From the NCBI RefSeq assembly GCF_900113005.1, contig NZ_FONW01000004.1, positions 214,759-278,758 on the forward strand: a stretch of DNA of 64,000 bases, read 5' to 3'. The notes below the pieces were generated by a model. The model made no database searches. It was not told the origin of the DNA and saw only the letters and a program-made list of their open reading frames with translations. Position 1 is the first letter of the stretch. Every line of letters begins with the position of its first letter. Below, piece after piece: positions 8,923 to 17,325 of the stretch. This DNA is from Sunxiuqinia elliptica (GTDB lineage Bacteria > Bacteroidota > Bacteroidia > Bacteroidales > Prolixibacteraceae). The translations under genes and the position numbers were made by a program.

Positions 8923-8941
8923 CTGATTAATAAACTGAACA

Positions 8942-10027
8942 ATGAAACACCTGCTAATCCTAGCCCTGTTGCTTACGACATTTTCGGGCATTGCACAAAG
9001 CTTATTCAATAGCGATCAAGCCATCGTAAAATCAGAATTTATCTACCAGTCCGCTGACGTTCCATTTCCAAGTTGTCATGCTTCCACCATTGAACAAACC
9101 GATGAAGGACTCATTGCTGCCTGGTTTGGAGGCACTGCCGAGAAAGACCCCGATGTGGGGATTTGGGTGAGCCGCTGGACTAACGGCAAATGGACTAATC
9201 CCAAGGAAGTGGCCAACGGCATTCAGCACAAAGACCTGCGCTATCCTACCTGGAACCCGGTTTTATTCAATACGGGTAATTCCATCGAGCTTTTTTACAA
9301 AGAAGGCCCCAACTGTTCCGACTGGTGGGGAGAAGTAATTAGCTCAACGGATCATGGGAAAAGCTGGTCGACACCCGAGCACCTGCCCGAAGAAATCTGG
9401 GGGCCCATCAAAAACAAACCGGTACGCTTAGCCAATGGCGATCTGCTCTGCCCTTCAAGCACCGAGCTTACCGGCTGGCAGGTGCACATGGAAATTACTT
9501 CGGATATGGGAAAAACCTGGGAGCGGACCAAATCCTTAAATGACGGTAAAGAAGTTGGAGCTATCCAGCCAACCATCTTGATTCATCCGAATGGCAAACT
9601 GCAGGCTTTGTGCCGCAGTCAGAATAAGCAGATTTTATCGACCTGGTCGGAAGATAACGGCCGCAGCTGGACCCCCTTAACTCCCATCAACCTGCCCAAC
9701 CCCAACTCGGGCATTGATGGCGTTACCTTAAACGATGGCACACATGTGTTGATCTACAACCACGTCCGTCCGGCTGAATCATGGGGCGATCGCAACATCC
9801 TCAACCTAGCTGTATCCAAAGATGGCATCAACTGGGAAGCAGCCGTTCTGCTTGAAAACGATTCCGATCCGGATTCTGAATATTCCTATCCGGCCGTCAT
9901 TCAAACCCGGGATGGCATGATTCACATTACCTACACCTGGAACCGAAAGCTAATCAAGCATGTGGTGGTCGATCCCAAAAAATTAAGCACCAAACCCATT
10001 AAAAACGGACAATGGCCCAATCGTTAA
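8942..10027 (+). CDS. Secreted BNR-repeat (sialidase-fold) protein
   Basis: A 361-residue protein with an N-terminal signal peptide (KHLLILALLLTTFSGIAQS). It has repeated Asp-box motifs of a six-bladed sialidase-type propeller: STDHGKSWSTP, TSDMGKTWERT, SEDNGRSWTPL and SKDGINWEAA. The opening blade FPSCHASTIEQTDEGLIAAW is typical of the BNR_2 group. The FRIP/YRIP motif that marks GH33 sialidases near the N-terminus is absent, so a neuraminidase assignment is not supported. BNR_2 proteins include hydrolases and lyases acting on uronic-acid or rhamnose-containing glycans. A related but divergent protein is encoded at 22197-23393. Its place 19 bp after the symporter suggests it releases the transported sugar in the periplasm or outside the cell. 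Confidence 0.82.
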   Translation: MKHLLILALLLTTFSGIAQSLFNSDQAIVKSEFIYQSADVPFPSCHASTIEQTDEGLIAAWFGGTAEKDPDVGIWVSRWTNGKWTNPKEVANGIQHKDLRYPTWNPVLFNTGNSIELFYKEGPNCSDWWGEVISSTDHGKSWSTPEHLPEEIWGPIKNKPVRLANGDLLCPSSTELTGWQVHMEITSDMGKTWERTKSLNDGKEVGAIQPTILIHPNGKLQALCRSQNKQILSTWSEDNGRSWTPLTPINLPNPNSGIDGVTLNDGTHVLIYNHVRPAESWGDRNILNLAVSKDGINWEAAVLLENDSDPDSEYSYPAVIQTRDGMIHITYTWNRKLIKHVVVDPKKLSTKPIKNGQWPNR

Positions 10028-10048
10028 AATCCGCTTAGAACCGACGCA

Positions 10049-12040
10049 ATGAAAACCAATAAACCGATTATTCTCAAAGGATTTTTTCTCATAAGCTGTG
10101 TTGTGCTGACTCTCATTTGCGGGGCTCAACCCAATGAGTCCAATCAGCTTACTAGAGTTCAATACAACCATACAGACCTGCATACCGACCTTGGAGTCGG
10201 GCTGTGGGCCTGGCCTTTTCCGGTTGATTTTGACAACGACGGAGACCTCGACTTACTGGTTAATTGCCCTGATAAGCCTTTCAACGGGCTTTGGTATTTT
10301 GAGAACAATGGGGACGATCAAAACGAGCTGCTGTTTAAAGCCCCTGTTTGGTTGGCTGAGAGCAAACGAAACCTGCAACTATCGGTGATCGACAATGAAA
10401 TCATGGCCATGACTCCCGGTGTTGTTTACCGCGATTTTAAGCATTCCTTCTTTCAAAAGCCAGATACCATCATTTCGGAAAGCTTTTACAAGCACCTTGT
10501 CAAGAAGGCCCGTTTTAACCTCTGGCGTCAGGTTGATTATGACCTGGATGGCGATCTGGATTTAATCCTTGCTATTGACGATTGGACGGACTACGGCTGG
10601 GACAATGCCTTTAATGAAGCAGGTATTTGGACCAACGGCCCGCTGCATGGAACCGTTTACCTCATCGAGCAGGAAGCCGCCAATACGTATAAAAAGCCCG
10701 TTCCTGTTTTAGCGGGAGGCCAACCGATTGACAATTACAGCATTTCAGGGGCGCTTTTCGAAGATTTTGATGGCGATGGTGATCTGGATTTGATTCTTGG
10801 AGAATTTGTCGATCGCTTAAGCTGGATTGAGAATACAGGAACACGCAAGCATCCAAACTATGCCACGCCTAAGTTTCTGAAAATCGACGGAGAAGTACTT
10901 CACTTGGATTTGGAAATGATCGTGCCCACTGCAGCCGATATGGACCAGGACGGACACATGGATTTGGTTGTAGGCATTGAAGACGGGCGCGTGGTCTATC
11001 TTCGAAATACCGGAAAAACCAATTCCGATGGCCCGATCTTTCAAAAGCCGGAATACCTGCGCCAGGAAGCACAACACCTAAAATTCGGCGCACTGGTTAC
11101 GCCCTATAGCGTGGATTGGGATCAGGATGGCGATGAGGACTTAATTTGCGGGAACACCGCCGGGCACATTGGATTCATCGAAAACCTCGATGGCGGAAAT
11201 CCACCTCAATGGGCCGAGCCCAAGTACCTTCAGGCCGATGGCAAAACCATTCTTATTCAAGCCGGAGAAAACGGCTCCATCCAAGGGCCTGCCGAAAAGA
11301 AATGGGGCTATACAACACTGTCCGTGGTGGACTGGGACAACGATGGGCTGCTTGATATTCTTTACAACTCCATTTGGGGGAAAGTTGGCTGGTTCAAAAA
11401 CATTGGCGTTCCCGGCAAACCGGCTTTGGCCGCTTCGCAACCGCTGGAAGTTGCCTGGCCAGGCGACAATCCCAAGCCGGCTTGGAACTGGTGGAGTCCG
11501 GAAGGAAACACCCTGGCAACCCAATGGCGCACGACACCGCTTGGCTACGATTGGAACCAGGACGGACTGATGGACCTCATCATGTTGGATCACGAAGGCT
11601 ACCTTTGCTTTTGGGAGCGTTATGAAGAGAACGGCCAACTTCACCTGAAACCCGGGCAACGCCTGTTCACCGCTGCTGAAGGACAAGCCTTCAATGATAA
11701 ATTTACCAATGACAAAGATGGCTTACTACGCCTCAACACCGGGGAGGCCGGAGGCTCCGGACGCAGGAAGTTCTGCATCACCGACTGGGATGGCGATGGC
11801 TTGCCCGACCTCTTGGTCAATAGCGTAAACGTTAATTTCCTGCGGAACAAAGGCGTCCAAAACGGCCGGACAGTTCTAGAAGACATGGGCCCGGTTTCCA
11901 AGCACCGGCTGGCTGGACACACCACCTCGCCAACCCTTGTTGATTGGGACAAGAATGGCATCCCCGATCTTTTAATTGGAGCGGAAGACGGGCATTTTTA
12001 CTACCTCGAAAATCCACATCAAAACAACCAACAAAAATAA
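10049..12040 (+). CDS. Secreted FG-GAP/VCBS repeat propeller protein
   Basis: A 663-residue protein with a signal peptide (GFFLISCVVLTLICGAQP). It carries at least nine calcium-binding DxDxDG repeats with hydrophobic tails, for example DFDNDGDLDLLVN, DFDGDGDLDLILGEF, DMDQDGHMDLVVGIEDG, DWDQDGDEDLICG, DWDNDGLLDILYN, DWNQDGLMDLIML, DWDGDGLPDLLVN and DWDKNGIPDLLIG, spread over the whole length. This predicts an FG-GAP beta-propeller stabilised by calcium. The middle segment WWSPEGNTLATQWRTTPLGY is shared with the paralogue at 41597-43636. Such proteins occur in Bacteroidota glycan loci as binding proteins or uncharacterised lyase/hydrolase folds; no catalytic residue can be named. Same operon as the symporter, 21 bp after the BNR gene. 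Confidence 0.85.
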   Translation: MKTNKPIILKGFFLISCVVLTLICGAQPNESNQLTRVQYNHTDLHTDLGVGLWAWPFPVDFDNDGDLDLLVNCPDKPFNGLWYFENNGDDQNELLFKAPVWLAESKRNLQLSVIDNEIMAMTPGVVYRDFKHSFFQKPDTIISESFYKHLVKKARFNLWRQVDYDLDGDLDLILAIDDWTDYGWDNAFNEAGIWTNGPLHGTVYLIEQEAANTYKKPVPVLAGGQPIDNYSISGALFEDFDGDGDLDLILGEFVDRLSWIENTGTRKHPNYATPKFLKIDGEVLHLDLEMIVPTAADMDQDGHMDLVVGIEDGRVVYLRNTGKTNSDGPIFQKPEYLRQEAQHLKFGALVTPYSVDWDQDGDEDLICGNTAGHIGFIENLDGGNPPQWAEPKYLQADGKTILIQAGENGSIQGPAEKKWGYTTLSVVDWDNDGLLDILYNSIWGKVGWFKNIGVPGKPALAASQPLEVAWPGDNPKPAWNWWSPEGNTLATQWRTTPLGYDWNQDGLMDLIMLDHEGYLCFWERYEENGQLHLKPGQRLFTAAEGQAFNDKFTNDKDGLLRLNTGEAGGSGRRKFCITDWDGDGLPDLLVNSVNVNFLRNKGVQNGRTVLEDMGPVSKHRLAGHTTSPTLVDWDKNGIPDLLIGAEDGHFYYLENPHQNNQQK

Positions 12041-12047
12041 GCGCATC

Positions 12048-13046
12048 ATGAAACGAGCCAACTCCTTACAACAAACAGGTCGAATGCTTTTAGCTGGTGT
12101 ATTCCTGGCGGCCATAGTTGCTGCAGGCAAGACCTCGACCGCCCAAAGTTCAGCACCAACCAATGCCGAAAAGCTGGGATTCCCCAAAGGAAAAAAGATC
12201 CTGCTGCTGCACTCCGACGATGCCGGAATGTGTGAAGAAGCCAACCTCGCGGTGATGGCCTATTCCCTGAAAAACCACGTTCAATCGGCGGCCGTGATGA
12301 TGCCCTGCCCCAACGCAGAAGAAATGGTGGCCTGGGCTAAGAAACACCCACAGGCCGACATCGGTGTTCACCTGACGCTGACCAGTGAGTGGAAAAGCTA
12401 TCGCTGGGGGCCCCTGGCTGTGGCTGCTGAAGTTCCCGGATTGATTGATCCCCAGGGAAAACTTTGGCCCGAAGTCATTGATGTGGTTCGCCATGCCAGT
12501 CCCGAAGAGGTGGAACAAGAGATTCGCGCGCAGATTGATCGCATGCTTGCGCTTGGGTACCAACCAACGCATATCGATACGCACATGGGAACACTCTATG
12601 GCTCGGCCAAATTTCTGACCGTATTTTTGAAAGTGGCGCAGGAATACCAGATTCCGGCAAATGCCATCGACCTCTCCAACCCCAAGGTGGCCGCCTACTA
12701 CAAGCAAGCCGGCTATCCCATTTCAGAAGAAACCATTGCCCAGCTGGCCGCTTACCAACTTCCGAAGCTCGACAACTTTACCAGTGTGCCCAAAGGATCA
12801 AGCTACGAAGAAAAGAAGGCCAACTTCTTTCAGCTGGTCAACGCGCTCGATCCCGGGCTTACCGAGATTATCTTTCATCCGTCCATTGAAACCGACCACC
12901 TTAAAAGCATTACCGGCTCGTGGCAACAGCGGGTTTGGGAAGCCAAGATGTTTTCCGATCCGGAGGTCATCCGGTTTTTTGAAGATCACGGCATTGTGCT
13001 CACCACCTGGCGAGAAATCATGAAACGTCATCAATCCAACAACTAA
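12048..13046 (+). CDS. ChbG/YdjC-family carbohydrate deacetylase, secreted
   Basis: A 332-residue protein of the YdjC/ChbG family. Metal-binding and catalytic features are present: ILLLHSDDAGMCEEANLAVM (Asp-Asp), ADIGVHLTLTSEW (His) and PTHIDTHMGTLYG (two His), with a late IIFHPSIETDHL. The family removes N-acetyl groups from chitooligosaccharides or acts as carbohydrate deacetylase/hydrolase. I chose the ATG at 12048, 7 bp after the FG-GAP stop, because it starts a signal peptide (LLAGVFLAAIVAAGKTSTAQ); the longer frame from 11976 reads through the FG-GAP gene. The secreted form suggests action in the periplasm on N-acetylated sugar. Fifth gene of the operon. Confidence 0.87.
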   Translation: MKRANSLQQTGRMLLAGVFLAAIVAAGKTSTAQSSAPTNAEKLGFPKGKKILLLHSDDAGMCEEANLAVMAYSLKNHVQSAAVMMPCPNAEEMVAWAKKHPQADIGVHLTLTSEWKSYRWGPLAVAAEVPGLIDPQGKLWPEVIDVVRHASPEEVEQEIRAQIDRMLALGYQPTHIDTHMGTLYGSAKFLTVFLKVAQEYQIPANAIDLSNPKVAAYYKQAGYPISEETIAQLAAYQLPKLDNFTSVPKGSSYEEKKANFFQLVNALDPGLTEIIFHPSIETDHLKSITGSWQQRVWEAKMFSDPEVIRFFEDHGIVLTTWREIMKRHQSNN

Positions 13047-13052
13047 AAAAAT

Positions 13053-13931
13053 ATGCGCCCTTTTCTTAAAAGTTCCGTTCTCCGCCTCGCAGTCCTGCTT
13101 GCTCTTACGATTTGGTCCTGCAAACCACAGCAGCCCATAGCGCATATTCTGGCCGAATTTCACAATCCAAGCTCCAGCTATGTGATGGTGGCTGCCCACC
13201 GCGCGGCCCATAATGGTTACCCCGAAAACTCGCTTCCGGCCATCCGGCATGCCATTGACCTGGGCGTCGATATCATTGAACTGGATGTGAAAGTAACTAC
13301 CGACAGTGTGGTCGTTATAAACCACGACCGAACCATTGACCGCACAACCAATGGGACCGGAGATCCGGAAGCTTATGCCTGGAAGGACCTGCAACAATTT
13401 CGGCTGGAGATGCCGGATGGTACCCTGACCAACGAGCGAATAGCCACTTTCGAAGAGGCGCTGCTGCTGGTCAAAGGCAAGGCCATGATTGACATCGACA
13501 TCAAAACCAGCCATCTCAAGCCCATTGTTGATGTCATTACCCAAACGGACACCTGGGATCACATCTTTTTCTTTGACAACGACTACCTGGCCTTACAGGA
13601 AGTGCGCGACAGGCAGCCCGGCGCGATGTTGATGCCCCGTGCCTACTCCTATCAAATGGCCGACTCGGCCCTCATGCTTTTCAAACCGCCGGTGGTGCAT
13701 ATCGACCATTCGTTTTACACCGAAGAAGTTTGCCAATTGATCCAAAACCATGGCGCCCGCATTTGCCTGAATGCCCTCGGAACTCAGGATTCCATCATAC
13801 GTTCCGGAAGCCTGCAGAAAGCCCTCGATAACCTTTTAAAATACCAGGCCAACATCATCCAAACCGATGAACCCGAACTGCTGATTCCGGCACTGGAAGC
13901 CATCGGCAGACGAACCTCCGGCAAGCAATAG
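13053..13931 (+). CDS. Glycerophosphodiester phosphodiesterase-family lipoprotein
   Basis: A 292-residue GDPD-family protein. The active-site signature is clear: VAAHRAAHNGYPENSLPAI (catalytic His, Glu), IIELDVKVTTDSVVVINHD (metal Glu-x-Asp and second His) and IDRTTNGTGD. A lipobox (LALTIWSC, Cys near residue 24) predicts a lipid anchor in the periplasm. The family hydrolyses glycerophosphodiesters; related members cleave other phosphodiester-linked glycans. It follows the deacetylase by 6 bp and is the last gene of the operon. A phosphodiester activity here fits the phosphoesterase-rich locus 10 kb downstream. A hairpin at 14004-14024 may end the transcript. Confidence 0.88.
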   Translation: MRPFLKSSVLRLAVLLALTIWSCKPQQPIAHILAEFHNPSSSYVMVAAHRAAHNGYPENSLPAIRHAIDLGVDIIELDVKVTTDSVVVINHDRTIDRTTNGTGDPEAYAWKDLQQFRLEMPDGTLTNERIATFEEALLLVKGKAMIDIDIKTSHLKPIVDVITQTDTWDHIFFFDNDYLALQEVRDRQPGAMLMPRAYSYQMADSALMLFKPPVVHIDHSFYTEEVCQLIQNHGARICLNALGTQDSIIRSGSLQKALDNLLKYQANIIQTDEPELLIPALEAIGRRTSGKQ

Positions 13932-14003
13932 GCCTTCACAGCAACAAAGCAGCCTAGGGCCAGTTGCTATTCTCACGATCCGAATAGTTTTAAACATACT
14001 CCC

Positions 14004-14024
14004 AAAGCCCACACAGTGGGCTTT
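14004..14024 (+). terminator. Hairpin terminator after the aldolase/GDPD operon
   Basis: AAAGCCCA (14004-14011) pairs with TGGGCTTT (14017-14024) around a 5-base loop, followed by a pyrimidine-rich run (CCCCTCTTTTT). It lies 73 bp after the GDPD stop. The pyrimidine run belongs to a second hairpin, so termination is probable rather than certain. Confidence 0.6.
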
Positions 14025-14084
14025 CCCCTCTTTTTCAAAAGAGCGGGGAAGAGTCGATACAATCCGACAGGATTGAAAAGACTC
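14025..14084. repeat. Hairpin-rich intergenic repeat element
   Basis: Two adjacent hairpins: CCCCTCTTTT (14025-14034) against AAAAGAGCGGGG (14037-14048), then GAGTC/AATCC (14051-14055, 14061-14065) against GGATT/GACTC (14070-14074, 14080-14084). The layout (short stem, then gene-poor purine-rich sequence) resembles the structured repeats at 53436 and 62043, but the sequence similarity is weak. No gene was found between 13932 and 14324 apart from these elements and the repeat at 14173. Confidence 0.45.
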
Positions 14085-14172
14085 AGGGGTGAGTTTAGTT
14101 AACCCGAAACAAGCTCGCTTCCCTTCTGCCCGCCTCAGAACCAGCGAAAGGTTTAACTTGTATTTCGAAATC

Positions 14173-14204
14173 ATTCCTTTTGATAAACATATTTTATATA
14201 TTCG
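14173..14204 (+). repeat. Dispersed direct repeat, copy 1 (left edge of defence island)
   Basis: A 32-bp block beginning ATTCCTTTTGATAAACATAT. It is identical to 21334-21365, and 27 of its bases (14178-14204) recur exactly at 60616-60642, always in the plus orientation. It lies 120 bp before the first defence gene. Similarity to copies 2 and 3 continues more weakly downstream. It could be a recombination boundary, an interspersed repeat or a leader carried with accessory genes. Confidence 0.75.
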
Positions 14205-14292
14205 GGGAGGTAAAACAAACAATAACAGCTAGTAAAAAAACTGACCGGTAATAAGAAATAAGTATATCAAACACTTACACACACCTTGTGCG

Positions 14293-14300
14293 TAATTTTG
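14293..14300 (+). promoter_or_regulatory. Candidate -7 box for the defence operon
   Basis: TAATTTTG matches the Bacteroidota -7 consensus TAnnTTTG and lies 24 bp before the ATG at 14325. No clear TTTG -33 box was seen at the expected spacing. Confidence 0.45.
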
Positions 14301-14324
14301 AATAAAAACAATTCCTAACCTATA

Positions 14325-15311
14325 ATGAAAATACTATCAGAAAAAAATAGCATCAGATTATTAGCAAGTGGAGTTATCTTATTCTTTTCGGGTATTTTTC
14401 TTTTCCTGTGGGAAGAGTCAATTTCCTTTAGTAGTGCTGTTGACTCGGAGAAATTCTCTCAGTTTGGAGATTTTATCGGTGGAATTATTGGATCAATTTG
14501 GTCTTTAGCTGGAGTAATTTTATTCTATGTTGCCTTGACAGAGCAAAAAAAAGATATTCAAATAAATAGGAAAACACTAGAAACACAAGTAGAAGCTCTG
14601 CAACAACAAATTAAAGAATTTAAACTACAAAGAATTGAATTAGAAGAAACAAGAAAAGTTTTTACGGAACAAAGTATAACTTTAAAAAATCAACGATTTG
14701 AAAATACTTTTTTTCAATTACTTAGTTTGCATCATGAAATAATAGACAAGCTCAACTTCATTAAAAAAAGTGGTGGTTTCAGAGAGAATAGACACCTGGA
14801 AAAAAGGGAAGTCTTATCTCAAGCATTTATCGATTTGAATCACAGAATTGAATATATTAATTCCACAAATAAACAAGATGAATATGGACAGATTATAAGT
14901 ACTCCTAATGAAGCACAAACATTAGAAGTTGCAGAATCGCGGCTAATGGAAGCCTACGATACTTTCTATTTCAATGAATACAAACAACTTCTTAGTCACT
15001 ACTTTAGGAATATCTATCACGTTTATAAGTTCATTTTTACAAATAGACTTATTGAAAAAAAAGAAAAGCAATTTTATGCCTCAATTGTGAGAGCACAATT
15101 ATCATCAGATGAGCTTTTCTTGATTTTGTATAATTCACTAAAGAAAGGCCTTGGCTATCCTAATTTCTTGTTTCTAATTAAGGAATTTGATGTCATGCAA
15201 AACTTCGATTTTGGGTTAATAGAAAAATATAAATTTCATAAGGAAATATACACCAGATGGATAGCAAGTGTTACTCCAGAGTTCGATTATGAAGAACAAA
15301 AAACTACCTAA
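14325..15311 (+). CDS. putAbiC-type membrane protein (putative phage abortive infection)
   Basis: A 328-residue protein. Two hydrophobic helices lie at ~10-30 (LLASGVILFFSGIFLFLW) and ~49-69 (FIGGIIGSIWSLAGVILFYV), followed by a charged coiled coil (~72-120). The cytoplasmic part has RFENTFFQLLSLHHEIIDKL, YFRNIYHVYKFIF and FYASIVRAQLSSDELFLILYN, the conserved blocks of the putative phage abortive infection protein family (putAbiC). The family is found with phage-defence genes; its mechanism is not established. It is the first gene of a tight operon, 9 bp ahead of the OLD nuclease. Codon use is visibly more AT-rich than in the glycan operons on either side, which suggests horizontal acquisition. 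Confidence 0.8.
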   Translation: MKILSEKNSIRLLASGVILFFSGIFLFLWEESISFSSAVDSEKFSQFGDFIGGIIGSIWSLAGVILFYVALTEQKKDIQINRKTLETQVEALQQQIKEFKLQRIELEETRKVFTEQSITLKNQRFENTFFQLLSLHHEIIDKLNFIKKSGGFRENRHLEKREVLSQAFIDLNHRIEYINSTNKQDEYGQIISTPNEAQTLEVAESRLMEAYDTFYFNEYKQLLSHYFRNIYHVYKFIFTNRLIEKKEKQFYASIVRAQLSSDELFLILYNSLKKGLGYPNFLFLIKEFDVMQNFDFGLIEKYKFHKEIYTRWIASVTPEFDYEEQKTT

Positions 15312-15320
15312 TATAAAATC

Positions 15321-17324
15321 ATGTATTTAGAGACATTAAGCATCAAAAAATTTAGGTCAATTAATGACATTACCTTAGAATTTAATAAAGGAGTAAACAT
15401 TATTATCGGAGAAAATAATGCTGGTAAGTCAGCAATAATAGATGCTTTACGTATTTGCTTAAGTATAGGTAAACAATGGCGAGATATTGGAATAAGAAAT
15501 GACGAAGACTTTTATATCGACACGACGGTGATTTCAGATGAATTAGAGCCTATAGAATTCGACCTCACTTTTAAAATTGAGGATGCACAGGATAGATTTT
15601 ATTTTAATTCAATGGTGTTTCAAGATGCTGATAATCCAGATAACCAGAATATACAAATTCATTTCAAATATTTTTTAGATACAAATGAGAAAGGGAACAA
15701 AGTATTAAGATGGAGTATTTGGGGTGGCGAACTCGAAGGACAGCCGGTAAAACCAGAAGAAGCACAACAAATATATTATTCATATTTAGCTCCCTTAAGA
15801 AATGCAGAACAAGAACTTAAACCATATGCCAGAGAAAATAAGGTTACATCATTATTCAAAGAAATTACAAAATATTTGAAAAATGGAGAAGGAGAACCCG
15901 AAGAGGTTAATCTGGATATGGCTAAGAAAACTGAACTAGCTCAGAAGCTAGAAAATGTAATTAATGATGAGGATTGGACAGGTCTTATAAAGACTGGAGA
16001 AAATTCAATTAATGAGCATTTAGAAAAGTCAGATATTAATTCAAAAACTTCAAAAATTAATCTGAGATTTCTAGAATATAAGTATGAAAATATTGTAAAG
16101 GGTGTACTAACGAGAAAATCAGTCTATTCTGATGAACTAATTGGAGAAGAATTATTTAAACAAAAATATTTTGATATTTCTCAAAATGGATTAGGAGAAA
16201 ATAACTTGATACTTGCCTCTGCTGTTTTAGGTGATATCGAAAATCGCAGAAAAGAAAAGATTGAGCATTATTATGCATTATTAATTGAAGAGCCAGAAGC
16301 ACATCTCCATCCGCACAAACAAAATACATTTTTCAACTATTTAAACCATCTACAAGACTTTGGTGCACAAATATTCATCACATCTCATTCTCCAACGATA
16401 ACAGCAAAATCAAAACTCGATAATCTAATTATTTTACAAAAGACGCCAAATAATATTGTTTCGTTTCGCGTAAAAAACTCTGGACTAAACACAAAGAATA
16501 AATCATATTTGCGAAAGTTTTTGGATGTAACTAAATCTCAATTGTTTTTTGCCAATGGAGCCATACTTGTTGAAGGCATATCCGAAGCTTTATTACTACC
16601 TGTTTTTGCCAAGGTAGTAAATGATTCATTTGATATTGACAAAAATGGTATTGAGGTCGTCAATATAAATGGTGTCGCATTTGAGCCTTTTGCCAAACTA
16701 TTTAATTCGGACGAACCTAGCAAAAGATTGCACTCACGTTGCTCTATTTTGACTGATGATGACAAAGGACAAATATCACCTAAGCATTTTATTGATGTTG
16801 AACAAGAGATTACAAAAGTAGAGGCGAAAAAGATACACCATATTCTTAAAGGCGAGGAAATTATTGATTCGACAAATAGAATAGTAAATTTTAACGAAGA
16901 GGATGAATTGAACTTAGGGGATTATCAAGATAAAGAAGTTTTTGTGAAGCAAGTATTACACGAAAGATTCAATAAAATTTCTGACAGAGCAGAAATTGCC
17001 ACAGAACTATCAGCAGGAAATCTAAAAGTTGAGCTTGCTAGCAATACATTTGAGTATGAATTAATGGTTGCTGACAGCTTCAATTGTTGGTTAATTCGGC
17101 TGATTTATAGAAAAATGCACCCTCAAACAGTGTTTTGCTCTTCAACAGCTTCAATTGAAACAAAAGCACATGATTTATTAAGCAAGTTAAATTCAAACAA
17201 AGATAAATCTGCACTTGCCGAAAATTTAGTTTATTTCTTAGATAACAGCAGCCAAATTCGAGAAAAGTTTAAAGTTCCTAACTATATTGAGAGAGCACTT
17301 AATTGGGTAATTCTTGGAGTTTAA
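15321..17324 (+). CDS. gajA-like: OLD-family ATP-dependent endonuclease (GajA-like)
   Basis: A 667-residue OLD-family protein. The N-terminal ABC-type ATPase has Walker A GENNAGKS at residues 30-37, a signature-like SQNGLGENNLILA at ~290, Walker B YALLIEEPEAHLHPHKQN at ~318-335 and ITSHSPTITAKS after it. The C-terminal TOPRIM nuclease domain shows GAILVEGISEALLLPVFAK at ~413 (metal-binding Glu) and ILTDDDKGQ at ~476 (acidic motif). The Bacillus Gabija GajA is shorter (about 580 residues); the extra length lies mostly after the TOPRIM core. Directly followed by a UvrD-like helicase, which is the diagnostic Gabija arrangement. It probably nicks or cleaves phage DNA when nucleotide pools fall. 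Confidence 0.88.
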   Translation: MYLETLSIKKFRSINDITLEFNKGVNIIIGENNAGKSAIIDALRICLSIGKQWRDIGIRNDEDFYIDTTVISDELEPIEFDLTFKIEDAQDRFYFNSMVFQDADNPDNQNIQIHFKYFLDTNEKGNKVLRWSIWGGELEGQPVKPEEAQQIYYSYLAPLRNAEQELKPYARENKVTSLFKEITKYLKNGEGEPEEVNLDMAKKTELAQKLENVINDEDWTGLIKTGENSINEHLEKSDINSKTSKINLRFLEYKYENIVKGVLTRKSVYSDELIGEELFKQKYFDISQNGLGENNLILASAVLGDIENRRKEKIEHYYALLIEEPEAHLHPHKQNTFFNYLNHLQDFGAQIFITSHSPTITAKSKLDNLIILQKTPNNIVSFRVKNSGLNTKNKSYLRKFLDVTKSQLFFANGAILVEGISEALLLPVFAKVVNDSFDIDKNGIEVVNINGVAFEPFAKLFNSDEPSKRLHSRCSILTDDDKGQISPKHFIDVEQEITKVEAKKIHHILKGEEIIDSTNRIVNFNEEDELNLGDYQDKEVFVKQVLHERFNKISDRAEIATELSAGNLKVELASNTFEYELMVADSFNCWLIRLIYRKMHPQTVFCSSTASIETKAHDLLSKLNSNKDKSALAENLVYFLDNSSQIREKFKVPNYIERALNWVILGV

Positions 17325-17325
17325 T

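Noticed and set aside
8942..10027. Calling this protein a GH33 neuraminidase
   Set aside because: No FRIP/YRIP motif; Asp boxes alone are shared by many propeller families.
12798..13562. 254-codon minus-strand ORF
   Set aside because: Antisense shadow across the deacetylase and GDPD genes, both of which have clear motifs.
13932..14324. tRNA or small RNA gene at the island's left edge
   Set aside because: No cloverleaf pattern or CCA-adjacent stem was found; only hairpins of the repeat type.
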